Below are positions 55,545 through 64,000 of a stretch of DNA of 64,000 nt, one piece after another; within the stretch, counting starts at the first letter, position 1; every line of letters starts with the position of its first letter. Below the pieces are notes generated by a model. It did not search any database, was not told the DNA's origin, and saw only the letters and a list, made by a program, of their open reading frames with translations. This DNA comes from Pedobacter lusitanus (GTDB lineage: Bacteria; Bacteroidota; Bacteroidia; Sphingobacteriales; Sphingobacteriaceae): the NCBI RefSeq assembly GCF_040026395.1, contig NZ_CP157278.1, positions 1,302,001 to 1,366,000 of the forward strand. The letters are read 5' to 3'. The translations under genes were made by a program, and so were the position numbers.

Positions 55545-56519
55545 CTATGTCATTATCAAGGTCAAATCTTGTTCTATTAATTCTTTCAGCTCAGCTTCAT
55601 TCGGCAGGTATAAACGATACTTACTTGCAAATAATTTTTCATTTTCTGCTAGAATGGAATATTTAACAATTGTTTCATCTTTCTCTGTGCAAAGTATCAT
55701 GCCAATGGTTGGATTGTCATCCTCACCTTTCTTCAAATCATTATACATCCTGACATACATATCCATCTGTCCAATTGCACCATGAGTTAGTTCATCAGTT
55801 TTCAGATCAATCAGCACAAAGCACTTCAAGTAATAGTTGTAAAAAACCAAATCAATAAAAAAGTCAGAAGTATCAGTAACAATATGTTGTTGTCTTGCTA
55901 CAAAAGCAAACCCCTTTCCCAATTCCATTAAAAATTGCTGTAGGTGATTAATCAATGCTGTTTCTATTTTATTTTCTGATGTCTTTACATCTATAGGCAA
56001 GCCCAAAAATTCAAATATATAAGGATCTTTTATTAATTGTTCAGCTCTAGGAGCTTCTTGCCTACTCGTATCTTATACCCGACCAATATACTGTGATGCG
56101 ATATTGCGTTGTAAGGTACGTGTATTCCAACCTGCTTCAACTGCATACATCACATATTGATTTCTCAGAGTTTCTGTTTCTAAACGACTTATAATTCTAT
56201 AATGCGTCCAACTTAATTCGTGACGCACTGCGTCACGTTTTGGAAAGGCTAAATAAAACTGTCGAATATTTCTTAAGTTACTTTCATCAAAACCTTTTCC
56301 AAATTCCAGTGTAAGCAGTTGAGCCAAGTTTTTTAATACAGCTTTTCCATATGCAGCCTTAGCATTACCATCCTGCTCATCTTCAACAATAAGATGTCCA
56401 ATTTGCCAGTACATTTCTAATAAAATGGCATTGCTACTCTGATATGCCTTTTGCTTTGCATGAGTTACAATTTCAGTAATTTACTTAATAAGAGTACTCG
56501 GTTTTTCTATTTCACCCAT
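55545..56519 (-). pseudogene. DUF1016 (YhcG-type) PDDEXK nuclease gene with two in-frame stops
   Basis: Read in one frame from ATG 56519, the gene gives a DUF1016 N-terminal domain (YWQIGHLIVEDEQ, FGKGFDESNLRNIRQFY, LSWTHYRIISR) and a PDDEXK C-terminal domain (FIDLVFYNYYLKCFVLIDLKTDEL). Two TAA codons interrupt it: codon 13 (56481-56483) and 56073-56075, after QYIGRV. Both sides of each stop match the family without a shift. Intact members have about 340 residues, close to this total. It is probably dead, unless the stops are read through. Confidence 0.85.
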
Positions 56520-56655
56520 GCTGAAGTAATTTCATCTAGTCAAAATTACAGAGAATAACTTTAATAAACCACACAGATAACTGCCCCTATTTTTTCTAAT
56601 TTTCAGCGGTCTGGTTTTTTTTGGTAGGGAGGTCAAAGTCACGAATTTTCGCATC

Positions 56656-56739
56656 TTATACAGTTCGATTTTCAGGAAGGGTTACACCTGCACCATTAGG
56701 ACCAGAAATTACTAGAAGAGTGGGCTTAGAGTAATCCAT
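56656..56739 (-). pseudogene. Zeta-like kinase remnant, copy 2
   Basis: Starts like copy 1 (MDYSKPTLLVISGPNGAG) and overlaps the 87-aa gene by 14 bp, but after the first half of the P-loop the sequence diverges (VTLPENRTV) and stops at residue 27. The K-S/T of Walker A and everything after it are lost. Confidence 0.8.
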
Positions 56740-56989
56740 AAGTTTTACGAACGCTATCTGCCTGCAATCCTTTAAGAACCTTAATTACGCGTGTACGGAA
56801 TTTTTTTCCAGCAGATACAACTTCTTGGATTTCGATGCGACCATCAGCAAATTCTTTATAAACTTGTCCTCCTGGGAGATTTTCGGAAAGAATAAGGAAT
56901 GGTAAATCCTTACTGAAATTATTTGCTCTCAGATTTCTGATTGTAATCAGATATTTCTCATGTTTAGTTTCAAGCTCTAAATCTGACAT
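56726..56989 (-). CDS. Small partner of a zeta-like kinase (possible antitoxin), copy 2
   Basis: An 87-residue protein differing from the 42779-43042 protein at nine positions (90 percent identical). ATG 56989 is chosen to match copy 1; the frame could start further upstream (57148) but that extension has no counterpart. It is intact although its kinase partner is reduced to a stub. Confidence 0.75.
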   Translation of the reverse strand: MSDLELETKHEKYLITIRNLRANNFSKDLPFLILSENLPGGQVYKEFADGRIEIQEVVSAGKKFRTRVIKVLKGLQADSVRKTYGLL

Positions 56990-57228
56990 ATTTTTAAACC
57001 GATGATTTAGGTTAAAAATACAAAATTTAAGACAAAAATTAAAATTTAAAGCTTTGTCTCGTCCTGAATTTACTTGTCGTTTGATAAATAATCCTATTGT
57101 TAGTTGACGGATTCTTGCATGGTGGAAGATCTTTAGTTTATTTAACATAGATCAACGCAAAACTTTAAAAGCTTCCTTAACTTTACCTTAGCATCAGAGG
57201 TGTGGAGTAAAGCCTATAAAAGTTATCT

Positions 57229-58317
57229 ATGATACCTGATAAAAATGTTTTTTATAAAGTAGATATTGTCGTGATTGGAGCAGGACAAGCCGGTTTATCA
57301 GCAGCCTACAATTTACAAAGAGAAGGAATAAAACCTGGAAAAGGTTTTGTTGTTTTAGATGATGAATTTAGTCCAGGTGGAGCTTGGCAACATCGTTGGG
57401 ATTCTCTAACGCTTAGCAATGTAAATGGCATTAATGACTTACCCGGAATGGCCTTTTCCGATGCTGTAAATACTAAGGAAACAGAATTGCAAGCGAATAT
57501 TGCAATTCCCAAATATTATGAACAATATGAGAAGGCCTTTGGCCTTCCGATCATTCGTCCCATAAGAGTGACTGATGTTACTGAGCAAAACGGGCGATTT
57601 ATCATCCGAACAAATGGAATTCAATTTAGTGCTCGCGGATTGATCAATGCTACCGGTACCTGGAAAACCCCACACTGCCCTAAATATCCCGGCTGGGAAA
57701 AATTCAAAGGGAAGCAACTGCACACGGGCGAGTACAAAAACGCTGAAGAATTTATCGGAAAGCATGTGATAGTTGTGGGTGGTGGCATTTCAGCTATTCA
57801 ATTGCTCGGTGAAATTTCAGCAGTAACCCAAACTACCTGGGTAGCCCGTCGATCTCCTGATTTTAGAAAATATGAATTTTCGCCAGAAATAGGACGTGAA
57901 GCTGTAGCTTTAGTAGAGAAAAGAGTAAGAGAAGGCTTGCCACCTGAATCAGTGGTTTCTGTAACAGGCTTGCCTATCACTCCCGCTATTGAAGGAATGT
58001 TGAATAAAGGCGTTTTAGATCGGAAACCTATGTTCAAAGAAATCATTGAAACAGGCGTTCGATGGGAAGACGGAACTACACTCGATGCTGATGTTATTTT
58101 TTGGAATACCGGTTTCCGTCATTCTTTAAATCACCTTGCCCCTTTAAAGTTATTGAATGATAAAAATGGAATTCAAATATCTGGAAAATTAGCCACACAA
58201 GTCGCTAAAGATCCGCGTATCCACTTAACAGGCTATGGTCCATCAGCATCTACCATTGGCGCCAATCGTGCCGGTCGGATTGCAGCAATAGAGTTGATTG
58301 AATTTCTTAAATTGTAA
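57229..58317 (+). CDS. Flavin-dependent monooxygenase-like NAD(P)/FAD protein
   Basis: A 362-residue flavoprotein with an N-terminal FAD motif (VVIGAGQAGLSAAYNL), a second dinucleotide motif (VIVVGGGISAIQLLGE near 180) and a C-terminal ARIHLTGYGPSASTIGANRAGR-like segment near the flavin. This is the layout of class B-like monooxygenases and the putative flavoproteins related to ArsO/CzcO. Substrate unknown. Single gene with an A/G-rich leader; no partner gene. Confidence 0.87.
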   Translation: MIPDKNVFYKVDIVVIGAGQAGLSAAYNLQREGIKPGKGFVVLDDEFSPGGAWQHRWDSLTLSNVNGINDLPGMAFSDAVNTKETELQANIAIPKYYEQYEKAFGLPIIRPIRVTDVTEQNGRFIIRTNGIQFSARGLINATGTWKTPHCPKYPGWEKFKGKQLHTGEYKNAEEFIGKHVIVVGGGISAIQLLGEISAVTQTTWVARRSPDFRKYEFSPEIGREAVALVEKRVREGLPPESVVSVTGLPITPAIEGMLNKGVLDRKPMFKEIIETGVRWEDGTTLDADVIFWNTGFRHSLNHLAPLKLLNDKNGIQISGKLATQVAKDPRIHLTGYGPSASTIGANRAGRIAAIELIEFLKL

Positions 58318-58488
58318 AATAGATCTTATAGGGATATAAGTATCCACAACCTGTCTTTATTAAGTAGAAAGACGAATTGATATCACAATAGGGAACTACT
58401 TTTCATTACTTAGCATAATTATGCATTAATTATCATCGATTACTTCCTATGCTAGAGCAATAACCTCTGCTACAAATATCTTATGGAC

Positions 58489-58803
58489 TTATTTTCGCTC
58501 ACATAAGCGCTCAATCTGAGTTTCAATCTCGGCATCAAGGGCACTCGCCGCTTTATGCAACGCTTCATGAATCATGTTTATTTCAGTGCGGAACTGAATA
58601 AATTTACTAAGCGCTTTATGACCGCGCAAAGCCACGATGCGCTTACAATGCCCTTCCAACGTATTAAGTCGTTCCGACTTCACATAAGTCCAGTTATTTC
58701 TATAAGCAATGATCATTTCCTTATGAGCTTTGTTATAGGACATGTCATCACTGTTTGATTTTAAATTTTTCAATACAAAACCAAACATAATACTGATTAC
58801 CAA
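58489..58803 (-). CDS. Hypothetical helical protein, 104 aa
   Basis: I do not recognise this protein. It is charged, probably helical, with a short hydrophobic N-terminus (MVISIMFGFVLKNL). ATG 58788 (MFGFVLKN) is an alternative start. It is on the same strand as the RteC-like fragment upstream, separated by 187 bp that hold one copy of the repeat described at 58793-58860. Confidence 0.5.
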   Translation of the reverse strand: MVISIMFGFVLKNLKSNSDDMSYNKAHKEMIIAYRNNWTYVKSERLNTLEGHCKRIVALRGHKALSKFIQFRTEINMIHEALHKAASALDAEIETQIERLCERK

Positions 58804-58860
58804 TTAATTACATACGTACAGGCACGAAATGAGTATATTTATTTTACATCAAATAGACAA
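58793..58860 (+). repeat. Dispersed repeat, copy 1
   Basis: About 76 percent identical, without gaps, to 61793-61860. It includes a possible start codon at 58829 for a 20-codon frame (MSIFILHQIDN). See copy 2. Confidence 0.5.
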
Positions 58861-58990
58861 TTATAAAACTACAAATCTAATCTTCAAATAACGCACACAA
58901 ACAACTACCTAATAGACACTTAAATTCAAAAACATACTAATTAAAGTGCTTAAGGAAACACTGCATGACATACTTAAATCTTACCCCAAA

Positions 58991-59224
58991 TCAGCTTCGC
59001 CGAGGTGAGAATTTAGGCTTAGTCACTTTGAAAAAGGTGATCTCTTCCTTTGACGAGGTAAAAGAATAATCAAGGACTTTTTCTTTCAATTGGTTTAAGT
59101 AATAGGAAGCTGTTTCAACTCGTATTTTTCTCTGAACGGTTACGGTTCGATGTGACGAATTATCAATTTCATCCAATGCATTACGTTCCATTTTGTAGAG
59201 TTCTTCTGCAATTTCTTTGATCAT
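58991..59224 (-). CDS. RteC-like fragment, 77 aa
   Basis: A short protein starting MIKEIAEELYKMERNALDEI and ending EEITFFKVTKPKFS. The EEIxFFKxxKP motif is that of RteC, the tetracycline-responsive regulator of Bacteroides conjugative transposons. Only the N-terminal part is present; the frame stops right after it and no remainder was found. Possibly a remnant of a mobile element. Confidence 0.5.
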   Translation of the reverse strand: MIKEIAEELYKMERNALDEIDNSSHRTVTVQRKIRVETASYYLNQLKEKVLDYSFTSSKEEITFFKVTKPKFSPRRS

Positions 59225-59257
59225 AATAATTAGTTTACAGTTAAAAATGAACACCAA

Positions 59258-59579
59258 AGTGGAATAAATTGATTACCCTTAGAAGTGACATACATGACAC
59301 CTTAAAAATATAACATACGACTGTATTATGGATAAAAACAATAAAAAGTCAATATATACCTGACACTTTAAAAAGCATATTTTGTTAAATATTCCTCAAA
59401 ATGAATGTCTTAAGTACCTGATATTAATGGTTTAATAAAATTCAGATCTCAATTGACTCAAGTTATCACCTTTATTTATCGCAACACTATTGCATTTGAA
59501 GGATTATTAATCATACTTTTGCCTGACTTTACCACTTCGATATCTCTTAGTTGTAATAGCTCGATCAAATTAGAAAAAA
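59258..59579. other. Intergenic region with a possible promoter
   Basis: 322 bp. TACTTTTG at 59514-59521 matches TAnnTTTG and points toward the lipoprotein gene, with only a weak -33 element (TTG 59490-59492). Nothing else seen. Confidence 0.35.
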
Positions 59580-60890
59580 ATGAAAGAAAAAAAAATCAAA
59601 TTAATTACTCTTGTGATGTTATTAATTCTGATCGCTGGTTGCGTAAAAGAAAGGCTCAGTGATCAGGATGCAGGAAAATCCGTTAAGGTTCTTGCTAACA
59701 TTAGTGAAATAAAACGTCAATTCTATGAAGAAAAGGTAAATCTGAAATTGGTCCACCAGTTTACACCAGAAGTAAAAACAAGTTGGGAGCCAAATTGGGA
59801 AGAAGCAAGCTCTTATTTAAATTCAAAAAGCAATCAAAGCTCCTATCTGTATATCCCTTTAATTCCACATGTTGAAAAGGATAATAAAGATTTGATTGGC
59901 ATAGAGAGAGGAAACCGAACTTACCTGATGATCAAAGACAATAAAGAATATTTTAAGGTAATTTATTCTCGAGAAATTAACGAAACAGTGAGCAATGAGG
60001 ATCCAGATGTTTTCAATTTTAAGACCTTTACAGGTACTGCAGTATTTATCAATCTGGTCACAGGAAATTCTTATCAATTAAATTACAAGAATGGCGTGTC
60101 TGATTATCAGAAGCAATTGTTAGTACTTAATAAGGCAAAAGTAAATTCACTATCTAAGATCAAGACTGAAGCTATTACAACCGAATGTCATACAGAATAT
60201 ATCTGTACCTGGACTGCCATATGCCATGGTCGGCTTTTTATTACCGTTAATCTTCGAGGTTGTTCTCCTCCAAATAGTGGTGCAGGTAGTTGTTTATGGC
60301 ACGAGGTTGACTGGTATCAATCGGATACCTCTCCCCGTGAAGTTTGTGGGCTGGTCAACGTTCCTGATGAATCTCCACTTCCAGGAGGAATTGGGGGGAC
60401 TGGAGATCCTTCACAGGCGGATCATTCATTAAAAAAGGATAAATTGCCAACAAATAATACAAAAGATAGACAACTCGCCAATACGTGCGTATTTAAAAGT
60501 ATGGAGTGGATAGATAGTTATTTCGATGGAAAAAGAGATGTAGATCATTTCTTGAATCAGTATGCAAAAACTACAGGGCCAGAGGAGAGTTCTGGAACTA
60601 GAGCTTTTAATTTGTTCACTAATGGAGTGCCTGAAAATGAACTCAATACTTTGGTCACTATGTTTTTCGATACTACGCCGACAACAACAATCAAGGCATC
60701 AATTGATTCAGGATACCCACTCATGGGAACTATTACCACTGATACAAAGGATATTGGACATGAAGTAATGATTACTGGTTACAACAATAATGGGAGTATA
60801 CAATATTTCGATCCACAATTAGGCAAATATGATGTCAAACCAGGACCAGGTGATTTTACTAATCTATATACTATAACAGGAAGAAAGTAA
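59580..60890 (+). CDS. Lipoprotein with papain/C39-like C-terminal domain
   Basis: A 436-residue lipoprotein (signal peptide ending LILIAGC). The N-terminal part has an FTGTAVFINLVTGNSYQLNY beta segment similar to FTGKIILYTL in the lipoprotein at 44.4-45.9 kb. A Cys/Pro/Gly-rich linker follows (residues 200-290). The C-terminal domain has NTCVFKSMEWID (possible nucleophile Cys) and DIGHEVMITGYNNNGSIQYFDPQLG (His and Asp in the papain/C39 order). A surface cysteine peptidase is likely, but C39-like domains may also be inactive. Followed 25 bp later by the small secreted protein gene. Confidence 0.78.
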   Translation: MKEKKIKLITLVMLLILIAGCVKERLSDQDAGKSVKVLANISEIKRQFYEEKVNLKLVHQFTPEVKTSWEPNWEEASSYLNSKSNQSSYLYIPLIPHVEKDNKDLIGIERGNRTYLMIKDNKEYFKVIYSREINETVSNEDPDVFNFKTFTGTAVFINLVTGNSYQLNYKNGVSDYQKQLLVLNKAKVNSLSKIKTEAITTECHTEYICTWTAICHGRLFITVNLRGCSPPNSGAGSCLWHEVDWYQSDTSPREVCGLVNVPDESPLPGGIGGTGDPSQADHSLKKDKLPTNNTKDRQLANTCVFKSMEWIDSYFDGKRDVDHFLNQYAKTTGPEESSGTRAFNLFTNGVPENELNTLVTMFFDTTPTTTIKASIDSGYPLMGTITTDTKDIGHEVMITGYNNNGSIQYFDPQLGKYDVKPGPGDFTNLYTITGRK

Positions 60891-60915
60891 ACAAACGTTT
60901 AAATTTAAAAATCTT

Positions 60916-61407
60916 ATGAAAAGGAATATTATTACAGCTATTATTATGATTTTGAGCATCAATTTTTGCTTCGCACAGTTTCAAAAAGGTAAAGGGTGGA
61001 TGGAAAAGCCATTGTCGGAGTGGCCAGTATACATTATGAAACTTTCAAATGGTACAGAAAAGATTACAAGACTTCCACTGGTTATATGGGGTAAACAAAC
61101 GAATGGGGTAAAATTACTCAATAGAGATAGTTTTTACGTAAAACATCCAGAAATTAAAGGAACCAACGTAGTAGCATATCCTCTTTTTTCCAGCGTTAAA
61201 AGGGTATTGAATTTAACTGAAATTTTAGACCATTTTAAAATTAAAAGAGAATACAGAAATTTCGAAATAGAAGTTGTTGGCTATGATCATCTCCCAATCT
61301 CTATACAAAAGGATATTTGTGCAGCAGAGAACTCTATAGAATCGGTTACTGTCGATGAATTAAGGAAGAAAATTGTTATAAAAAAATATCCTGATCAAAA
61401 GAATTGA
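60916..61407 (+). CDS. Small secreted protein paired with the C39-like lipoprotein
   Basis: A 163-residue protein with a signal peptide ending NFCFAQ and no recognised domain. The end (SVTVDELRKKIVIKKYP) is reminiscent of TonB-linked or outer-membrane protein tails, but this is weak. It forms an operon with the lipoprotein upstream, the same layout as at 45.9 kb; the two small proteins do not look alike. Confidence 0.72.
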   Translation: MKRNIITAIIMILSINFCFAQFQKGKGWMEKPLSEWPVYIMKLSNGTEKITRLPLVIWGKQTNGVKLLNRDSFYVKHPEIKGTNVVAYPLFSSVKRVLNLTEILDHFKIKREYRNFEIEVVGYDHLPISIQKDICAAENSIESVTVDELRKKIVIKKYPDQKN

Positions 61408-61504
61408 TAATTTTATTGTGATGACATATTGTAGTTTTCAATAAGAAACTGAAAGTACTTGAGGTTACTTCCTTAAATTATAAGGAGAGTCGAATCTAAA
61501 ATTT

Positions 61505-61538
61505 AAAAGACCGGGTCTTCTTTAGAAACGGTCTTTTT
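61505..61538 (+). terminator. Hairpin terminator
   Basis: AAAAGACCG and CGGTCTTTTT form a stem of about nine pairs with a 15-nt loop and a T tail, 98 bp past the small secreted protein gene. Confidence 0.6.
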
Positions 61539-61792
61539 CAGTTATCAGACCAATAATTCTAAAATTGCACATAGGTTAAAAGGCCAAGAAATCATAATCT
61601 TCAATTGTCTCTGAAATTAGCATCAATATGGTTAATCATAAAAAAAAGACAAAAAAAATAACCGTAATCAACTAGATTACAGCTACTTACAATATCCAAC
61701 AATACTTCGGTAAGCTCTTGGAAATAACTTACTAAAGCGTTGATTATCAACTAGTTACAACACCTATTTACCGATACAAAACTTAATAACAT

Positions 61793-61860
61793 CTGATTAT
61801 CAGAACGTTACACGCTTACAGGTACAAAATGAGCACATTTATTTTACACCCAATTGACAA
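61793..61860 (+). repeat. Dispersed repeat, copy 2, with short ORF
   Basis: Second copy of the repeat at 58793-58860. It starts a 34-codon frame at 61829 (MSTFILHPIDN...) that ends at 61933; the two copies share the first eleven codons apart from two. Apart from this and the terminator, the gap 61408-62229 shows nothing. Confidence 0.5.
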
Positions 61861-62229
61861 TATACAAATCGAAAACTACAACTTTAAACAACCACTGCAA
61901 ATACCTACATATCAAAACATTAAACCCATATAGTTAATATAATAAAATCTGAATGAGTGATATTATTCTTTATAACTAAGAACTAAAATTCAATAAAACA
62001 CAACCTAAGATGGTTATAATGCGAACTAGTTTAAAAGGTTCATTTTGATGATTAAAGAAAAATCTCTAGTATAATCTGTAGCCTTCAACCTTGTGATTAT
62101 GGGTCTTCTAGTCTTACCAACCAATATGGCACAAAATCTTCGTTTTTGTTTACAAAAGGAATCTACGAACTATTTTTGAAATCGCAAAATTTCGCACTGT
62201 TACGCATTTGTTACGTTTTTTTCTAGGGA

Positions 62230-62988
62230 TTAGTGAATATTAAGGAATGTATCACGCCATGTTTGGCAGCCGCTAAGTTCCAGAAATCTTTTTTCTGGAA
62301 ATTGAAAGATGGCAATTACGTCATCCGGTGGTATTGGTTGTTTTGTATGGTCTTCATGACTGGTGGGTTCTTCGGTTCTTAATCCACGGTTCTTAAAATA
62401 AATTCGCGCAATTTTGGTATTAAAATAGGCACGGCCCATATTGGCTATTGGTATGCGGGCTTGAATAATACAGGGTCGGCCGATCCCAGCAAGCACGGGA
62501 CCTGTAACAGGATCTTCTTCATGTGCATTGTAAAGCGCTTCGCCGCCCCACGAGGTAAAAAACCTTGCAATACCTCCCTCGCCTTCTAAATGAGGTGATT
62601 GAAATACGAAATGTAAAATATCCTTTCTGTATTGTTCGTTGGCCTCGTTTTTGAATTTTAAGTTCTCAGATATGGCTTTACTTAATAGTCCGGTTTGCAC
62701 GAGTTTATCGATTCTAGAATTTAACGTATCAAGATTCGGTAACTGCATCCCCTGTTTTTGTATGAAATTTATTTCATCATCTGTTAGCCGGGTGCAATGA
62801 AATGCATTCTCAATCTTGTAAGGCAGTAGCAAATCCGTTAATTCTCTGTGAACACTGTCATATAAAAGTCCATTAAAAGAAATATCTTTACCCGTCATCA
62901 TTAGTTCATAGTCCAATAGTGGTTGGCCTCTCTTTTCCAGAAATGCAATTACCCTATCGGGCCAAGTTGTTTCATCATTTAATATCAT
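62230..62988 (-). CDS. Unknown protein, possibly ADP-ribosyltransferase-like
   Basis: 252 residues. FHCTRLTDDEINFIQKQGM resembles the H-x-T opening of ADP-ribosyltransferase folds, and GGIARFFTSWGGEALYNAHEE could hold the second conserved element, but I cannot identify the third (Glu) motif with certainty. No signal peptide. It lies in a minus-strand run with the next two genes, so a shared function is likely; defence or toxin activity is only a guess. Confidence 0.5.
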   Translation of the reverse strand: MILNDETTWPDRVIAFLEKRGQPLLDYELMMTGKDISFNGLLYDSVHRELTDLLLPYKIENAFHCTRLTDDEINFIQKQGMQLPNLDTLNSRIDKLVQTGLLSKAISENLKFKNEANEQYRKDILHFVFQSPHLEGEGGIARFFTSWGGEALYNAHEEDPVTGPVLAGIGRPCIIQARIPIANMGRAYFNTKIARIYFKNRGLRTEEPTSHEDHTKQPIPPDDVIAIFQFPEKRFLELSGCQTWRDTFLNIH

Positions 62989-63005
62989 AGGTCATTACAG
63001 GTTTG

Positions 63006-63200
63006 CTAAGAGTTTTCTGGCCCCTTACTATTAGAATCCCTAATTTGCTCATTCCTTTCTTGAATTTCTAAAAACTCGATTTCTGCTTTAATATCCTTTA
63101 CCTTTTGAAACTGTGCCTGGCATATTTTTGCGCTCGGACGAATACCACCCAATATGTGTTCTTCCGGATCTAATCTTCTTTGTAGATCTATTTTTTTCAT
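63006..63200 (-). CDS. Hypothetical 64-aa protein
   Basis: A small charged protein with a likely coiled coil (QFQKVKDIKAEIEFLEIQERNEQ) after an N-terminal LDPEEHILGGIRPSAK. It starts 17 bp after and is probably co-transcribed with the unknown gene downstream. No family recognised. Confidence 0.55.
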   Translation of the reverse strand: MKKIDLQRRLDPEEHILGGIRPSAKICQAQFQKVKDIKAEIEFLEIQERNEQIRDSNSKGPENS

Positions 63201-63258
63201 CGTCGTTTAATCAAACTATTATTAACCAGTTATTATTTTTGAGCTTTATATTCGCTGC

Positions 63259-64000
63259 TTACGTCAGAGAATTATTATTATCCGAACCGTCCCAACAGGA
63301 TACTAATACCGATGGAATAACCAATTCGATATCATACACAGGCTTACCATTTTCCATAGGCTGAAAGATCACTACCCGGATATCATCTTCATTTAATGCT
63401 TCGTCAAAAAGCAATTGCCCAAACATTTTCTTAGGCCCATCTTCGTCAGGCACAATAATCTTAACCAAATCACCTTTTTGCCATGCAGGATCATCTATTT
63501 CCCATAGGCCCTCATTTGCCTCTTCTTGCTGCTGCAAAATATCTTGTGCTGGGCTAATGAAAAAACCCTTGACCAGTCTTGCATTTTGATCTAATAGGGG
63601 ATTCAAAACCAGCGTGTTCTTGTCCGCAAATAGCTGCGCAAAGAAAATGTCTACCTCACTATCCGAAGACAGTATGCGTAGGGTTAAGTCTTCTATATCA
63701 ATTCCGGCCCGCTGCCATGATTTAGCCAATGAGTCCATCATTCTTGGGTCTGATATAATAGGAATCATATTGCTAATATTCAGTATAGCTCCGCTATGCT
63801 TGTCGGCAATATAACAGAGTGGTGCATAGTACATCCTCCCAGTATCATGTATTTTTGCTTCCTGCTGACTGTAACGAACGGCCTCTGCATCATTAATCGC
63901 TACAAATTCGTCATCTTGTTCGATGCTAAGCAATAAGCGAGAATAAACGCCGTATTGACGATTTTTTGTTGTAAAACCCAGTAGGTCATTTTCAGCTTTT
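63259..64000 (-). CDS. Unknown protein, 5' end beyond the window
   Basis: The frame is open from the stop codon at 63259 to the window edge (KAENDLLGF at the edge); TTG 63933 is not the true start. 247 residues are visible, acidic and with no motif that I recognise; a beta-rich C-terminal part (LVKIIVPDEDGPKKMFGQLLF) is suggested. Same strand as the two unknown genes to the left. Confidence 0.6.
   Translation of the reverse strand, partial: KAENDLLGFTTKNRQYGVYSRLLLSIEQDDEFVAINDAEAVRYSQQEAKIHDTGRMYYAPLCYIADKHSGAILNISNMIPIISDPRMMDSLAKSWQRAGIDIEDLTLRILSSDSEVDIFFAQLFADKNTLVLNPLLDQNARLVKGFFISPAQDILQQQEEANEGLWEIDDPAWQKGDLVKIIVPDEDGPKKMFGQLLFDEALNEDDIRVVIFQPMENGKPVYDIELVIPSVLVSCWDGSDNNNSLT

Noticed and set aside
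56990..57148. N-terminal extension of the second 87-aa gene
   Set aside because: The first copy begins at the equivalent ATG, and the extension has no counterpart there.
1..64000. CRISPR array, tRNA, rRNA, transposase or integrase
   Set aside because: No regular direct repeats with spacers, no cloverleaf and no recombinase motif were seen on reading; a covariance or HMM search was not possible.

Overview
The window looks like an accessory part of a Bacteroidota chromosome, most likely Pedobacter or a close relative in the Sphingobacteriaceae. Signs of this are an AT-rich composition, promoters of the TTTG-N19/21-TAnnTTTG type, a carboxypeptidase-regulatory-like/TonB-plug outer-membrane receptor, a grasp-with-spasm peptide system and an RteC-like fragment. 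This placement rests on gene content and motifs only. No rRNA, tRNA or CRISPR array was seen.

1-24.8 kb: a biosynthetic gene cluster. Seven minus-strand genes (22.5 to 3.0 kb) have gaps under 45 bp or overlap. They encode two NRPSs (2781 and 2284 aa) and five tailoring or precursor enzymes: a SAM-dependent methyltransferase-fold enzyme, an ACC-deaminase-like PLP enzyme, a JmjC/cupin-like protein, an SDR and a PhyH-type dioxygenase. The assembly line reads C-A-T | C-A-T-E | C-A-T-(degenerate E) | C-A-T-TE, that is four residues with an N-terminal condensation domain that probably acylates the first. The module-3 code is nearly the canonical serine code; module 1 has two acidic pocket residues that suggest a basic amino acid. 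A convergent pair (glycosyltransferase/NodB deacetylase fusion and FMN-dependent 2-hydroxy acid oxidase) abuts the operon end. An internally duplicated aminoglycoside-6-adenylyltransferase-like protein lies upstream of the operon.

25-42 kb: mostly ordinary genes: a UDG-like protein, ChrA, RidA with a truncated threonine dehydratase, two-domain and regulatory proteins, a Tat-exported phosphoesterase, DUF4274, DUF1826 and TfoX-N proteins, an M28 peptidase, a DUF2911 protein, an AraC regulator with a TonB-dependent receptor, and a divergent hxlR/SDR pair.

42-46.5 kb: a decayed zeta-toxin-like/small-partner pair, small enzymes, and a frameshifted lipoprotein carrying HExxH followed by a small secreted protein.

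47-53.3 kb: a grasp-with-spasm RiPP (graspetide-type) operon: precursor, ATP-grasp maturase, 69-aa overlapping protein, SPASM maturase, C39-peptidase ABC transporter and HlyD adaptor. Its promoter sits beside three alternating GTGATAAAA half-sites, including a perfect 28-bp palindrome, and a hairpin separates the precursor from the maturases.

53.6-64 kb: SDR plus Crp/Fnr genes, a DUF1016 nuclease gene with two in-frame TAA codons, a second copy of the zeta-partner pair, a flavin monooxygenase, small unknown genes, a lipoprotein with a papain/C39-like C-terminus followed by another small secreted protein, and three unknown genes at the right edge. Repeats and gene fragments here suggest past mobile-element activity, though no transposase or integrase is visible.
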